From: Brachybacterium sp036311905
GTDB taxonomy: Bacteria > Actinomycetota > Actinomycetes > Actinomycetales > Dermabacteraceae
Direction: 5' to 3'
Assembly (NCBI RefSeq): GCF_036311905.1
Contig: NZ_JAZDCH010000024.1
Coordinates: forward strand, 13,211 to 77,210
Length of the DNA stretch: 64,000 bases
How positions within the stretch are numbered: position 1 is the stretch's first letter; every line of letters starts with the position of its first letter. This document shows positions 32,870-41,267 of the stretch, in pieces. The notes below the pieces were generated by a model. That model saw only the letters and a list, made by a program, of their open reading frames with translations, was not told the DNA's origin and did no database searches. A program made the position numbers and the translations under genes.

Positions 32870-33858
32870 GAGGTCAGCGTACGTCGGCTGCGGATGCGGC
32901 GCGCCGCCCCGGTGACGGGATCGGTGAACGCCAGCTCGCGGGCCAGCAGCTGCAGCGGCTCGGCGGGCTCGGGGCGGGGCGAGGGGTAGAGGTCGTCGCC
33001 GCGGATCGGGGCGCCGCGGAGCGAGAGCTGGGCACGCAGCTGGTGCGTGCGGCCGGTGCGGGGGCGGAGGCGCAGCAGCAGCGAGGAGTCGGCGTCGGCC
33101 GTCAGCACCTCGAGCTCGGTGAGGGCGTTGGGCTCCCCTGCCTCGCGCCGCGTCGTCAGCTCGCCGCGGGGCTTGACGAGTCGGTCGCGGAGCTCGGCCC
33201 GCTCCCCCGGCTCCCGCGGGATCGTCGCGCCGGGTCCCGGGTCGACGCGGGCGAGGTACTCCTTGTCGACCTCGCCGCGCGCGAACAGCTGCTGGTAGAC
33301 GGAGCGCTCGGCGGGCACGATCCCGAAGGCGAGCACCCCGGCGGTGCGCCGGTCGAGGCGGTGCAGCGGCACGAGGGTCGCGACGCCCGTCTCCCGTCGC
33401 AGCCGCACGAGGGCGCTCCCGAGCACATGGGCACCGCGGGGCATGGTCGCCATGCCGTGGGGCTTGTCGAGGACGATCAGGTGCTCGTCGGCATGGAGGA
33501 TGTCGAGCGCGACCTCGGGCACCTCCTCGGCCCGCAGCTCGCGATGGAACCACAGCCGGTCGCCGGGGCCCACGGGGGTGTCCGCCGTGAGCGCCCGCCC
33601 GTCGGCGTCGACGATCTCCCCGGCGGCGAAGCGGTCCCGCAGCGGCGTCGCCGCGGGGTCGGCGAGTGCGGGGAAGCGGGCCAGCAACGCCTCGAGCGCG
33701 GCGCCGGTGGTGGCCCCCGGGGGGAGGGTCCAGCCGACGGGGTCGAGCCCGTGCCGCTGCGGCAGGGGCGCCGGCCGACGCCGTGCGGTGCGCCTCGCGG
33801 CCCGGCCCGGGCGCTCGGCGGGGCCGCGGCCCCCTGCCGCGGCGGGGCTGCCGCTCAC
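32866..33858 (-). CDS. RluA-family RNA pseudouridine synthase
   Basis: 330 aa, GTG start coupled to the preceding gene. Catalytic motif LHRLDRRTAGVLAF places Asp169 as the nucleophilic aspartate; HLIVLDKPHGMATMPRG (from about 135) is the strand before it, and RTGRTHQLRAQLSLRGAPIRGDDLY is the RluA tRNA/rRNA-binding end. An N-terminal extension of about 45 residues (SGSPAAAGGRGPAERPG) is basic and disordered. The S4 domain seen in some members is not evident. Target (23S rRNA or tRNA) cannot be read from sequence. Confidence 0.92.
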   Translation of the reverse strand: MSGSPAAAGGRGPAERPGRAARRTARRRPAPLPQRHGLDPVGWTLPPGATTGAALEALLARFPALADPAATPLRDRFAAGEIVDADGRALTADTPVGPGDRLWFHRELRAEEVPEVALDILHADEHLIVLDKPHGMATMPRGAHVLGSALVRLRRETGVATLVPLHRLDRRTAGVLAFGIVPAERSVYQQLFARGEVDKEYLARVDPGPGATIPREPGERAELRDRLVKPRGELTTRREAGEPNALTELEVLTADADSSLLLRLRPRTGRTHQLRAQLSLRGAPIRGDDLYPSPRPEPAEPLQLLARELAFTDPVTGAARRIRSRRTLTS

Positions 33859-34553
33859 AGCCCCCACACGGCGAAGGTCAGGACGTTGTGGCCGATGTAG
33901 AAAACTGCGAGGCACAGCGCCACCAGGGTGGGATGACGGTCGACGACGCCGAGCGCCCGCGGGGCCTGCCGGCGCAGCTCCGCGGGACTGATGGCGTCGA
34001 TCCGGTCGATGCGCACCCCGGCCGCCGCGGCGTGGCGCAGGCACGCCTCCTGTGCGCGCGGCCCGAAGAACCGGTTGGAGACGGCGACGAGGCGGTGGCC
34101 CTCGGCGTCCAGCAGGTACACCCCGTCATAGGCGGTCTCCGAGAGGTCGAGCCCCTCATCGGAACCCGCCCCCCGCTCGATGGCGCGCACGGCCAGCACC
34201 CCGCCCACCTCGTCCCAGCGGGCGCTGCGCGTGCGGCGGGCGAGGCCGCGGAGCGTGAAGCCGTCGGAGTCCACCTGGAGCCAGGCGGTCAGAACGCGCA
34301 GCACCCCCACCACGGAGGCGATCACCACCAGGGCCCACAGGAGCAGCGGCAGCTGGAAGAGGAAGGAGTCGCGCAGCGCGGGGACGGTCCACAGCCGCTG
34401 CCCCACGAAGCTGATGATCACGAGGAACTCGAGCACGATCACGAACACCAGCGCGACCCCGAGGGTGCCGAACACCACCGGGGCGGGCGGCCCGAAGGTG
34501 CGGGTGGGGCGGTCGTCGTCCGGGAGCGGAGTGGCGTCCGTGCTGCTGGTCAC
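33855..34553 (-). CDS. PH domain-containing membrane protein
   Basis: 232 aa. Helices at about 29-53 (VVFGTLGVALVFVIVLEF) and 69-95 are followed by a bacterial PH-domain stretch (VDSDGFTLRGLARRTRSARW, then DEVGGV) and a C-terminal part with NRFFGPRAQEACLRHA, ending in one more hydrophobic segment (TLVALCLAVFYIGH). This two-helix plus PH pattern is common in actinobacterial membrane proteins of unknown role. The second of two tandem GTG codons (34553) is chosen because AGGAGG lies seven bases upstream. First gene of a four-gene operon with RluA, a second PH-like protein and ThrE. Confidence 0.7.
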   Translation of the reverse strand: MTSSTDATPLPDDDRPTRTFGPPAPVVFGTLGVALVFVIVLEFLVIISFVGQRLWTVPALRDSFLFQLPLLLWALVVIASVVGVLRVLTAWLQVDSDGFTLRGLARRTRSARWDEVGGVLAVRAIERGAGSDEGLDLSETAYDGVYLLDAEGHRLVAVSNRFFGPRAQEACLRHAAAAGVRIDRIDAISPAELRRQAPRALGVVDRHPTLVALCLAVFYIGHNVLTFAVWGL

Positions 34554-34708
34554 CACTCCTCCTGAGGCGGCTCGATCCGGTGGGACAGCGTCATCCTAGG
34601 CCGAGCCGCCCCCTCGCGAGCACCACCGGCAGCCCGCGGACATCCCCGGCCTCCCGGTCGCGGCGGGATGTGTCCTGTCTCCGTCGTCCCCGTCGTCTCC
34701 GGACACGA

Positions 34709-34750
34709 CGACGGGCGGGCCTCCCGGTCTCCCGGATGGCCCGCCCGTCG
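34709..34750 (-). terminator. Terminator after groES-groL
   Basis: 13-base perfect stem, CGACGGGCGGGCC (34709-34721) with 34738-34750, and a 16-base loop, 42 bases past the groL stop. Confidence 0.8.
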
Positions 34751-34791
34751 GCGGTCTGTCCCGCGATGATCACGCGAGGATCAGACGAGGA

Positions 34792-36378
34792 TCAGGACTC
34801 GTCCTCGTCCTTCTTCTCGATCACGAGGGTCTCGGTGGTGAGCACCAGACCGGCGATCGAGGCGGCGTTGCGCAGCGCGGACCGGGTGACCTTGACCGGA
34901 TCGATGATGCCGGCGGCCACGAGGTCGACGTACTCGCCGGTCGCGGCGTCCAGGCCGAATCCGGCCTGGGCCTCCTTGACCTTCTCGACGACGACGTAGC
35001 CCTCGAGGCCCGCGTTCTCGGCGATCCAGCGCAGCGGCTCGACCACGGCGACGGCGACGGCGCGGGCGCCGACGGCCTCGTCACCGGTGAGGCCGAGATC
35101 CTCGGAGAGAACGGCGGAGGCCTGGACGATGGCGCTGCCGCCACCGGCCACGATGCCCTCCTCGATGGCAGCGCGGGTCGCGGAGACCGCGTCCTCGATG
35201 CGCATCTTCTTCTCCTTGAGCTCCACCTCGGTGTGCGCACCGACCTTGATGACGGACACGCCGCCGGCCAGCTTCGCGAGGCGCTCCTGGAGCTTCTCGC
35301 GATCCCAGTCGGAGTCGGTGTTCGCGATCTCGGCACGGATCTGCGCGACGCGGTCGGCCACGGCCTGCTCGTCACCCGCCCCGCCCACGATGGTGGTCGA
35401 GTCCTTGGTGACGACCACGCGACCGGCGTGGCCGAGCACCTCGGTGCCGACGGTCTTGAGGTCGAGGCCGAGGTCGGAGGTGACGACCTGGGCGCCGGTG
35501 AGCACCGCGATGTCCTGGAGCATCGCCTTGCGACGGTCGCCGAAGGCCGGGGCCTTGACGGCCGCACCCTTGAAGGCGCCGCGGATCTTGTTGACGACCA
35601 GCGTGGACAGGGCCTCGCCGTCGACGTCCTCGGCGATCACGAACAGCGGCTTGCCGCCCTCGACGACCTTCTCCAGCAGCGGCAGGATGTCGGCCACGGC
35701 CGAGATCTTGCCCTGGTGCAGCAGCACCTGGGCGTCCTCGAGCACGACCTCCTGGCGGTCCGCGTCGGTGACGAAGTGCGGGGAGATGAAGCCCTTGTCG
35801 AACTGCATGCCCTCGGTGAAGTCCAGCTCCATCGCGGTGGTGGAGGACTCCTCGACGGTGATCACGCCGTCCTTGCCGACCTTGTCGAACGCCTCGGCGA
35901 GCAGCTCGCCGATCTCGCGGTCCTGGGAGGACACCGCGGCGACGTTCGCGATCTGCGCCTTGCCGTCCACCGGGGTGGCCAGCTCGCCGAGCTTCTCCGA
36001 GACGGCGTCGACGGCCTTCTCGATGCCGCGCTTGAGCGCGGAGGGAGCGGCGCCGGAGGCGACGTTGCGCAGGCCCTCGTGGACCAGCGCCTGGGCGAGG
36101 ACGGTCGCGGTGGTGGTGCCGTCACCGGCGACGTCGTTGGTCTTGGTGGACACCTCCTTCGCGAGCTGCGCGCCGAGGTTCTCATACGGATCCTCGAGCT
36201 CGATCTCGCGAGCGATGGTCACGCCGTCGTTGGTGATGGTGGGGGCGCCCCACTTCTTGTCGAGGACGACGTTGCGGCCCTTGGGGCCGAGCGTCACCTT
36301 GACGGTGTTGGCGAGCTTGTCCACGCCGCGCTCGAGGGCGCGACGCGCGTCCTCGTTGTACAGAATCTCCTTGGCCAT
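34792..36378 (-). CDS. groL: Chaperonin GroEL (60 kDa)
   Basis: 528 aa, full length. MAKEILYNEDARRALERGVD, KVTLGPKGRNVVLDKKWGAP, DVAGDGTTTATVLAQALV (ATP-binding Asp and GDGTT), EGMQFDKGFISPHF of the apical domain and EGIVAGGGSAI are the family landmarks. It folds substrate proteins with the GroES ring. The C terminus is EKKDEDES: neither a Gly-Gly-Met repeat nor the His-rich tail of one actinobacterial paralogue is present. Starts 14 bases after the groES stop, in an operon governed by two CIRCE operators. Another groEL may exist elsewhere in the genome. Confidence 0.98.
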   Translation of the reverse strand: MAKEILYNEDARRALERGVDKLANTVKVTLGPKGRNVVLDKKWGAPTITNDGVTIAREIELEDPYENLGAQLAKEVSTKTNDVAGDGTTTATVLAQALVHEGLRNVASGAAPSALKRGIEKAVDAVSEKLGELATPVDGKAQIANVAAVSSQDREIGELLAEAFDKVGKDGVITVEESSTTAMELDFTEGMQFDKGFISPHFVTDADRQEVVLEDAQVLLHQGKISAVADILPLLEKVVEGGKPLFVIAEDVDGEALSTLVVNKIRGAFKGAAVKAPAFGDRRKAMLQDIAVLTGAQVVTSDLGLDLKTVGTEVLGHAGRVVVTKDSTTIVGGAGDEQAVADRVAQIRAEIANTDSDWDREKLQERLAKLAGGVSVIKVGAHTEVELKEKKMRIEDAVSATRAAIEEGIVAGGGSAIVQASAVLSEDLGLTGDEAVGARAVAVAVVEPLRWIAENAGLEGYVVVEKVKEAQAGFGLDAATGEYVDLVAAGIIDPVKVTRSALRNAASIAGLVLTTETLVIEKKDEDES

Positions 36379-36392
36379 AGGGATGCTCTCGC

Positions 36393-36689
36393 TCAGTTCT
36401 CGATGATCGCGAGGATGTCGCGAGCGCCGAGGACGAGGTACTCCTCGTTGCCGTACTTGAGCTCGGTGCCGCCGTACTTGGAGAACACGACCTTGTCGCC
36501 GACCTTCACATCCATGGGGATGCGGTCGCCCTTGTCGTCGAAACGACCGGCGCCGACGGCGACGACCTCGCCCTCCTGGGGCTTCTCCTTCGCGGTGTCC
36601 GGGATGACCAGGCCGGAGGCGGTGGTCTGCTCGGCCTCGAGCGGCTTGACGACGACGCGATCCTCGAGGGGCTTGATGGAGACCGACAT
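36393..36689 (-). CDS. groES: Co-chaperonin GroES (10 kDa)
   Basis: 98 aa, the lid of the chaperonin. SIKPLEDRVVVKPLEAEQTTASGL contains the mobile loop (ASGL region), followed by GEVVAVGAGRFDDKGDRI and GDKVVFSKYGGTELKYG. Length and the AIIEN ending are standard. ATG at 36689 is behind GGAGTG. First gene of the operon, about 140 bases downstream of the promoter, with CIRCE elements on both sides of the transcription start. Confidence 0.98.
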   Translation of the reverse strand: MSVSIKPLEDRVVVKPLEAEQTTASGLVIPDTAKEKPQEGEVVAVGAGRFDDKGDRIPMDVKVGDKVVFSKYGGTELKYGNEEYLVLGARDILAIIEN

Positions 36690-36799
36690 GCGGCTCACTC
36701 CTTCATGAAGAGTTGACTCTGATGAGTTCGGGGAACCAGGGAGCGCGGATCCCGGTCGTCGTCGCGGTGCCGAACGGGGCGTTCCCTGACTGGCAGCCT

Positions 36800-36826
36800 C
36801 TGGCACTCTCGGCTGTCGACTGCCAA
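36800..36826. promoter_or_regulatory. Second CIRCE-like operator (HrcA)
   Basis: CTGGCACTC-N9-GACTGCCAA, a slightly divergent CIRCE, lying in the transcribed leader 9-35 bases after the -10. Two operators are typical of HrcA-controlled groESL in actinobacteria. Confidence 0.75.
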
Positions 36827-36834
36827 CGACGACC

Positions 36835-36863
36835 ACTTTAGGACCGAGCTGGCACTCATGCAA
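36835..36863 (-). promoter_or_regulatory. groES-groL promoter
   Basis: On the minus strand TTGCAT (36863-36858) and TAAAGT (36840-36835) are spaced by 17 bases, a good vegetative promoter. The -35 lies in the nine-base spacer of the first CIRCE. Confidence 0.75.
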
Positions 36864-36875
36864 GACGAGTGCTAA
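36849..36875. promoter_or_regulatory. CIRCE operator (HrcA) of groES-groL
   Basis: CTGGCACTC-N9-GAGTGCTAA is a near-perfect match to the HrcA site (TTAGCACTC-N9-GAGTGCTAA). Repression at normal temperature and release on heat shock follow from the known system. HrcA itself is not in the window. Confidence 0.9.
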
Positions 36876-37117
36876 CACCTGGTCCCGACCCGTCGCCGTC
36901 GCCCCGGACACCGGGTCCTCGCCTCGCCCCACCGTCGCCCGCGGCCGCTCGGGAGAGCCCCAGGTCACACCCTTTTTGTGAACCTGGCAACTGGGGAACC
37001 TCGGTCCCGTGACCGCCGGTCCCCGGCGCGGTAGAACGGACTCAGAGAACCTGCCGGCGCACCTGCGATCCAGGGCCCGGCCGATCACCCCGCTCCGACT
37101 CGAAGGATCTGCCGATC

Positions 37118-37300
37118 ATGACTCTGCTCCGCTCCCTCCGCGACTCCCTCCACCGCTTCTCCCGCGGCGCCGACCGCATGCAGGGGCAGGACGTCGAGCG
37201 CCCCGATCTGGTCCCGGGCCGTCGGGTCGGCGGGAACTTCGCCGCGCTCACCAAGGCGCATTCGAACCAGGGCGTGACCACCCTGGGCATGAACCGCTGA
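37118..37300 (+). CDS. Small basic protein, unknown
   Basis: 60 aa in the otherwise empty groES upstream region. Nearly every third codon base is G or C, as in expressed genes here, and GAAGGA lies ten bases before the ATG. The N-terminal helix MTLLRSLRDSLHRFSRGADRM is amphipathic and basic; the rest (GNFAALTKAHSNQGVTTLGMN) is polar. No cysteine, no membrane helix, no family I recognise. The stretch 36876-37117 before it shows no other feature beyond a weak TAGAAC hexamer at 37031. Confidence 0.5.
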   Translation: MTLLRSLRDSLHRFSRGADRMQGQDVERPDLVPGRRVGGNFAALTKAHSNQGVTTLGMNR

Positions 37301-37324
37301 CGCGCCCCGCACCGCGGACGCACC

Positions 37325-38794
37325 TCAGGGGCTGAGTCCCGCCCGTCGTCGCAGGCGGCGCTGCCCGAGGTGGCCGAGGATCATCCCCAGCACCGCGGCG
37401 GCGATCACCCCGATGATCAGCACGACCCCGGGGTCGAGGGCGCCGACAGCTCCGTCGATGCCGATCTCGAGCGCCAGCAGCGCATCCCCGTGCTCCCGGC
37501 GGTACCACTCGCTGCCCCGCAGCGGCGAGGTGGGCAGCAGCGCCCACACCCCCAGGCAACTGACGAGCAGCAGCAGATCGCCGAGGCCGCCGACGACGCG
37601 CAGCACGTCGGCGCGGAGCCGACCGGTCGGGCTCTCATGCATCGCGAGCGGGTCCCGCCCGAGCTGCGCCGGTCCGGCGAGCGCGCCGACCACCACGAGG
37701 GCGAGCAGCAGGGCCGTCGCCTGGGCCGCCCCGATCCGTGGGATGCCGAGCTCCCGGAGACTGTCGGGCTGAGTGCCCAGGACCCATACCTGCACCCAGG
37801 TGGCGGCGACGATCAGCATCGCCGCTCCCTGTGCCGAGAGGCGCATCGCGGTGCGCCGCACGGCGAGACGGCCCAGCTCCCGGCGGCTCGCCTCCCGCGC
37901 CGTCCGTTCGCGGCGGTCGGCCGCGGCCCGGGCCCGTATCGCCGCCGCCTCCTCGTCCGAGGGCGGCTCGGGGCGCTCGGCGGGATCGATCCAGCCGGCG
38001 CGCAGGTCGGCGAGGACCCGGGCGAGCAGGGGCGCGAGCACGAGCCGGGAGCGGAGCACCGAGACCGGGATCAGCCGCTCACGGGTCGGCGCCGGCAGAT
38101 CCTGCAGGATCCCGACGATCCGCTGCACCTCGCCGGGGCGCGGTGCCCGGGGAGCCACCTCGAGCCCGCTCATCAGGTCCAGCTGCTCGATCTCCCGGGC
38201 CGCCTCCTCGAGGCGCGGCATCATCACCGGGTAGCCGGCGCGGCCCAGCGCCGGGAGGTCGAGCGCGGCGAGCCGCCTCCGCAGCTCCCGGATCAGCTCC
38301 TGCACGGCCGCCGGGTCCGCCCCGACGAGCTCGGGGCGCACCCGCCGGCGGCGCAGACCCTCGAGCGTCTGCTCGGCGAGGTCGAGGACCACCGCGGCGC
38401 CGTCCTCGATCCAGCGGGCGAGGGTGGTCGCGGGGAGCTGCCGGGCGAGCAGGGCGAGCGTCTCCCCGTCGGTCGCATCGGCGGGGAGGCCGACGGGGAG
38501 GCTCGGCATCGCCTCCCCTTCGGCGAGGCCGTCGAGGTCCTCGAGGGTCCGGACGTCCTCGAGGCGGCGCACCTCGACGCCCTGCTCCCGCAGCAGGTCG
38601 CGGTACTCCTCGAGGATCCCCTGCAGCACGGTGAGGCGACGCACCGACTCCCGGGGGACATGGAGGGCGATCAGCAGCTCCCCGGCGGCGACCCAGAGGA
38701 AGGTCTCGTCGAGCAGGCCGCGCATCCAGCGGGGCACGGGACGGCCCGGGCCGAGGTGCTTCTCGGCCCATCGGTCGATCAGCGGTTCGAGCAT
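37325..38794 (-). CDS. Large protein with C-terminal membrane helices, unknown
   Basis: 489 aa. Residues about 1-310 are soluble, helical and Arg/Leu/Glu-rich with no motif I recognise (RWIEDGAAVVLDLAEQTL, VQRIVGILQDLPAPTRERLI). A charged coiled-coil-like segment (about 275-330, DEEAAAIRARAAADRRERTA) leads to four hydrophobic stretches (about 340-370, 382-403, 420-440, 460-482) and a basic C terminus RLRRRAGLSP. ATG at 38794 is chosen because CAGGAT ends six bases upstream. Domain order resembles no known transporter. Lies alone between the 60-aa gene and the phosphoesterase. Confidence 0.6.
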   Translation of the reverse strand: MLEPLIDRWAEKHLGPGRPVPRWMRGLLDETFLWVAAGELLIALHVPRESVRRLTVLQGILEEYRDLLREQGVEVRRLEDVRTLEDLDGLAEGEAMPSLPVGLPADATDGETLALLARQLPATTLARWIEDGAAVVLDLAEQTLEGLRRRRVRPELVGADPAAVQELIRELRRRLAALDLPALGRAGYPVMMPRLEEAAREIEQLDLMSGLEVAPRAPRPGEVQRIVGILQDLPAPTRERLIPVSVLRSRLVLAPLLARVLADLRAGWIDPAERPEPPSDEEAAAIRARAAADRRERTAREASRRELGRLAVRRTAMRLSAQGAAMLIVAATWVQVWVLGTQPDSLRELGIPRIGAAQATALLLALVVVGALAGPAQLGRDPLAMHESPTGRLRADVLRVVGGLGDLLLLVSCLGVWALLPTSPLRGSEWYRREHGDALLALEIGIDGAVGALDPGVVLIIGVIAAAVLGMILGHLGQRRLRRRAGLSP

Positions 38795-38800
38795 GGGGAC

Positions 38801-38806
38801 ATCCTG
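38801..38806 (-). promoter_or_regulatory. Possible leaderless -10 for the 489-aa gene
   Basis: CAGGAT on the minus strand ends six bases before the ATG at 38794; the first base departs from TANNNT. Confidence 0.35.
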
Positions 38807-38843
38807 CCCGAGGGACCTCCCCGGCGGGGCCGCGGCGTCCTGC

Positions 38844-39698
38844 TCAGCGCCCCGCGGCCGCCACGATCGCCGCGACCTGGCCGGCGTCGAAGCGGTACAC
38901 CGGCACGCCCGGATCACCGAGGGTGTCGCCCGCGCTCGGGAACACCGAGGTGACCACGCGCGGCACCCCCTCGCCGAGCTCGATCAGGCTCGCCCCGGAC
39001 AGTGCGAGGGACTGCTCGCTCTCCCCCGCCCCGACCGGGTCGACCACGTTGGTCACGCCGGGTGCGACGTGCACCGGGATCCCGCCGATCGTGCCGGTCA
39101 TCTCGTGGTGGTAGTGGCCGGAGAGCACCATCCGCACATCGCTCCCGGCCAGCACCGCGGCGAGCTCGTCGAGCCCGTCGAGGTCGAGGCCGCGCAGCAG
39201 GGTCGTGGCGGCGACGAGAGGCGGGTGGTGCAGGGCGAGGACGGTCCCTCCGGGCGCGGGCTCGGCGAGCACGCCCCGCAGCCAGTCGAGCTGCTCGGGG
39301 TCGAGATGGCCGTAGCCGGCGCCGGGCACGCTCGTGTCGAGCACGACCACGCGCGCCCCGCCCTCCAGGGCGACGACGCGGTCCTGGCTCTCGGCCACCC
39401 GCTCCCCCGCCGCGATGGTCTCCCCGTACACGGCGGAGACGTCGTGGTTGCCCATGACCACGACGAGCGGTGCGCCGAGCCCGGCCGCGAAGGGGTCGAG
39501 GATCTCGTGGAGCAGGCGGTAGCTCGCGGCGGTGCCGTCCTCGGAGGCGTCGCCGGTGTGGACGACGACGTCGACGTCGGCGAGCCCCTCGAGCCGGCCC
39601 AGCAGGCCGCGCAGGGCGGCGGCGGTGTCGATCCGCTCGTAGTGGCGGGCCGCGGGATCGCCGTAGAGGTGGGTGTCGGTCAGGTGGAGGATGCGCAT
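38844..39698 (-). CDS. CpdA-like metallophosphoesterase
   Basis: 284 aa with the complete calcineurin-type set: HLTDTHLYGD (Asp8, His10), VVHTGDASEDGTAASY, VVMGNHD, HHPPLV and VLSGHYHHE. This spacing is typical of the cyclic-AMP phosphodiesterase CpdA group, but homologues act on other phosphodiesters. The C-terminal 40 residues are a beta-rich cap. No signal peptide, so cytosolic. ATG at 39698 is leaderless with TACGGT seven bases upstream. Sits beside the molybdopterin genes but is separated by 55 bases and an independent promoter. Confidence 0.88.
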   Translation of the reverse strand: MRILHLTDTHLYGDPAARHYERIDTAAALRGLLGRLEGLADVDVVVHTGDASEDGTAASYRLLHEILDPFAAGLGAPLVVVMGNHDVSAVYGETIAAGERVAESQDRVVALEGGARVVVLDTSVPGAGYGHLDPEQLDWLRGVLAEPAPGGTVLALHHPPLVAATTLLRGLDLDGLDELAAVLAGSDVRMVLSGHYHHEMTGTIGGIPVHVAPGVTNVVDPVGAGESEQSLALSGASLIELGEGVPRVVTSVFPSAGDTLGDPGVPVYRFDAGQVAAIVAAAGR

Positions 39699-39705
39699 GC
39701 CGGGA

Positions 39706-39711
39706 ACCGTA
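39706..39711 (-). promoter_or_regulatory. Leaderless -10 of the phosphoesterase gene
   Basis: TACGGT on the minus strand ends seven bases before the ATG at 39698. Confidence 0.5.
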
Positions 39712-39753
39712 GCCGCGCCAGGTGACCGGGAGGTGACGTGGCGGACCTGGGGG

Positions 39754-40785
39754 TCAGCCGAGAGCGGCCACCCATTCGGTCGTCCCGTCGGTGAAGACCT
39801 GGTGCTTCCAGATCGGGACCCGCTGCTTGACGGTGTCGACGAGCTCGTCGCAGGCCGCGAAGGCCTGCTTGCGGTGGGCGGCCGCGACGGCGCACACGAG
39901 CGCCGAGTCGCCGATGGCGAGCGGGCCCACGCGGTGCGCGACGGCGATCAGCACGTCCGGGTAGCGCTGGGCGATCTCGCCCGCGACCTCGGCGAGGACC
40001 TGCTCCGCCGAGGGGTGGGCGGTGTACTCGAGGCGTGCGACGCCGCGCCCCTCGTCGTGGTCGCGGACCACGCCGTCGAAAGTGACGACGGCGCCGCAGC
40101 GGGGATCGGCGACGGCCGCGGCCATGTCCGTGGTCCGGATCTCCCCCTCGCCGACGCTCGCGTGCCGGGTCCGCTCCTCGGCCGGACCCAGTGAAGGATC
40201 CGCACTCATCGGCCGGTCCCCTTCCGTGAGCGTGCCGTCCTCGTGCCCGCCGCCGTCGCGCTGCTCGAGCAGGTGGTCCAGCAGCGGGTCGAGCACGGCG
40301 ATGCCGTCCTTCACCCCGCCGCGGGAGCCGGGCAGGTTGACCACCAGGGTGCGGCCCGCCATGCCCGCGAGTCCGCGGCTGAGCAGGGCGGTCGGTGTCT
40401 TCTCGGCGCCGCGCCGGCGTACCGCCTCGAGGACCCCCGGCATCTCGCGGTCGATCAGCGGTGCGGTCTGCTCGGGGGTGACGTCGGTGGGGCTGATCCC
40501 GGTGCCGCCGGAGGTGATCACCACGTCGGCGCCGGCGTCGATCGCCGCGGAGAGCGCGCGGCCCACCGCGGGGCCGTCGGGCACGACCTGCCGCTCCACC
40601 GGGTCCAGTCCCCGCTCGCGGAGCCAGGTCTCGAGCAGCGGGCCGGTGCGGTCCTCGTAGGTGCCGTCGGCCGCGCGGGTCGAGGCGATGAGCACGAGGC
40701 CCCTTCCCCGGAGCAGCGGTGCGGCGCCCGGATCCTCGCGGGCGGTGCAGTCGGCGTCGGTGCGCCGGGCGGGCATCTCCCTCAT
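39754..40785 (-). CDS. MogA-MoaE fusion, molybdopterin biosynthesis
   Basis: 343 aa joining two enzymes. Residues about 25-170 are MogA/MoaB-like (adenylyltransferase; DVVITSGGTGISPTDVTPE and VNLPGSRGGVKDGI), and 195-343 are MoaE, the large subunit of molybdopterin synthase (AVVTFDGVVRDHDEG, AVAHRVGPLAIGDSALV, and the catalytic-lysine region KQRVPIWKHQVF). A charged linker (GHEDGTLTEGDRPMSADPSL) lies between. MoaE needs the thiocarboxylate of MoaD, encoded nearby on the other strand. ATG overlaps the moaC stop (ATGA). Such fusions occur in actinobacteria. Confidence 0.93.
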   Translation of the reverse strand: MREMPARRTDADCTAREDPGAAPLLRGRGLVLIASTRAADGTYEDRTGPLLETWLRERGLDPVERQVVPDGPAVGRALSAAIDAGADVVITSGGTGISPTDVTPEQTAPLIDREMPGVLEAVRRRGAEKTPTALLSRGLAGMAGRTLVVNLPGSRGGVKDGIAVLDPLLDHLLEQRDGGGHEDGTLTEGDRPMSADPSLGPAEERTRHASVGEGEIRTTDMAAAVADPRCGAVVTFDGVVRDHDEGRGVARLEYTAHPSAEQVLAEVAGEIAQRYPDVLIAVAHRVGPLAIGDSALVCAVAAAHRKQAFAACDELVDTVKQRVPIWKHQVFTDGTTEWVAALG

Positions 40786-41267
40786 CGCGGGTCCTCCTCG
40801 CGGTGCCAGTCCCCGCTGCGTCCGCCGGACTTGGCGAGCACCCGGATCTCGCCGATCTCGGCGTGGTGGTCGACGGCCTTGATCATGTCGTACAGGGTCA
40901 GCGCCGCCGTGCTGACGGCGGTGAGCGCCTCCATCTCGACGCCGGTGACGCCCTTCGTGCGCACCGTCGCGGTGATCTCGACCCGGTCCCCGCGCGGCAG
41001 GAGATCCACCTCGATGCCCGTGAGCGGCAGCGGATGGCACAGCGGGATCAGCTCGCTGGTGCGCTTGGCACCCATGATCCCGGCGAGGCGCGCGGTGGCG
41101 ATCGCCTCGCCCTTGGGCAGGTCGCCGCTCGCGATCCGCGCGACCACGTCGGCGCGGGTGCGGAGCACGGCGGCGGCGGTCGCCTCCCGGGCGGTGACGG
41201 GCTTGGCGGTCACGTCGACCATGTGGGCGGATCCGTCGGCCCGCACGTGCGAGAGGTCCTCGGTCAT
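40782..41267 (-). CDS. moaC: Cyclic pyranopterin monophosphate synthase
   Basis: 161 aa; rearranges the MoaA product to cPMP. Contains MVDVTAKPVTAREA at the N terminus, GAKRTSELIPLCHPLPL with the catalytic lysine and Cys-His pair, TVRTKGVTGVEMEAL and the ending KSGGRSGDWHRE. Length standard. ATG at 41267 overlaps the moeA stop (ATGA), and the downstream fusion is coupled too, so moeA-moaC-mogA/moaE form one transcription unit. Confidence 0.97.
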   Translation of the reverse strand: MTEDLSHVRADGSAHMVDVTAKPVTAREATAAAVLRTRADVVARIASGDLPKGEAIATARLAGIMGAKRTSELIPLCHPLPLTGIEVDLLPRGDRVEITATVRTKGVTGVEMEALTAVSTAALTLYDMIKAVDHHAEIGEIRVLAKSGGRSGDWHREEDPR

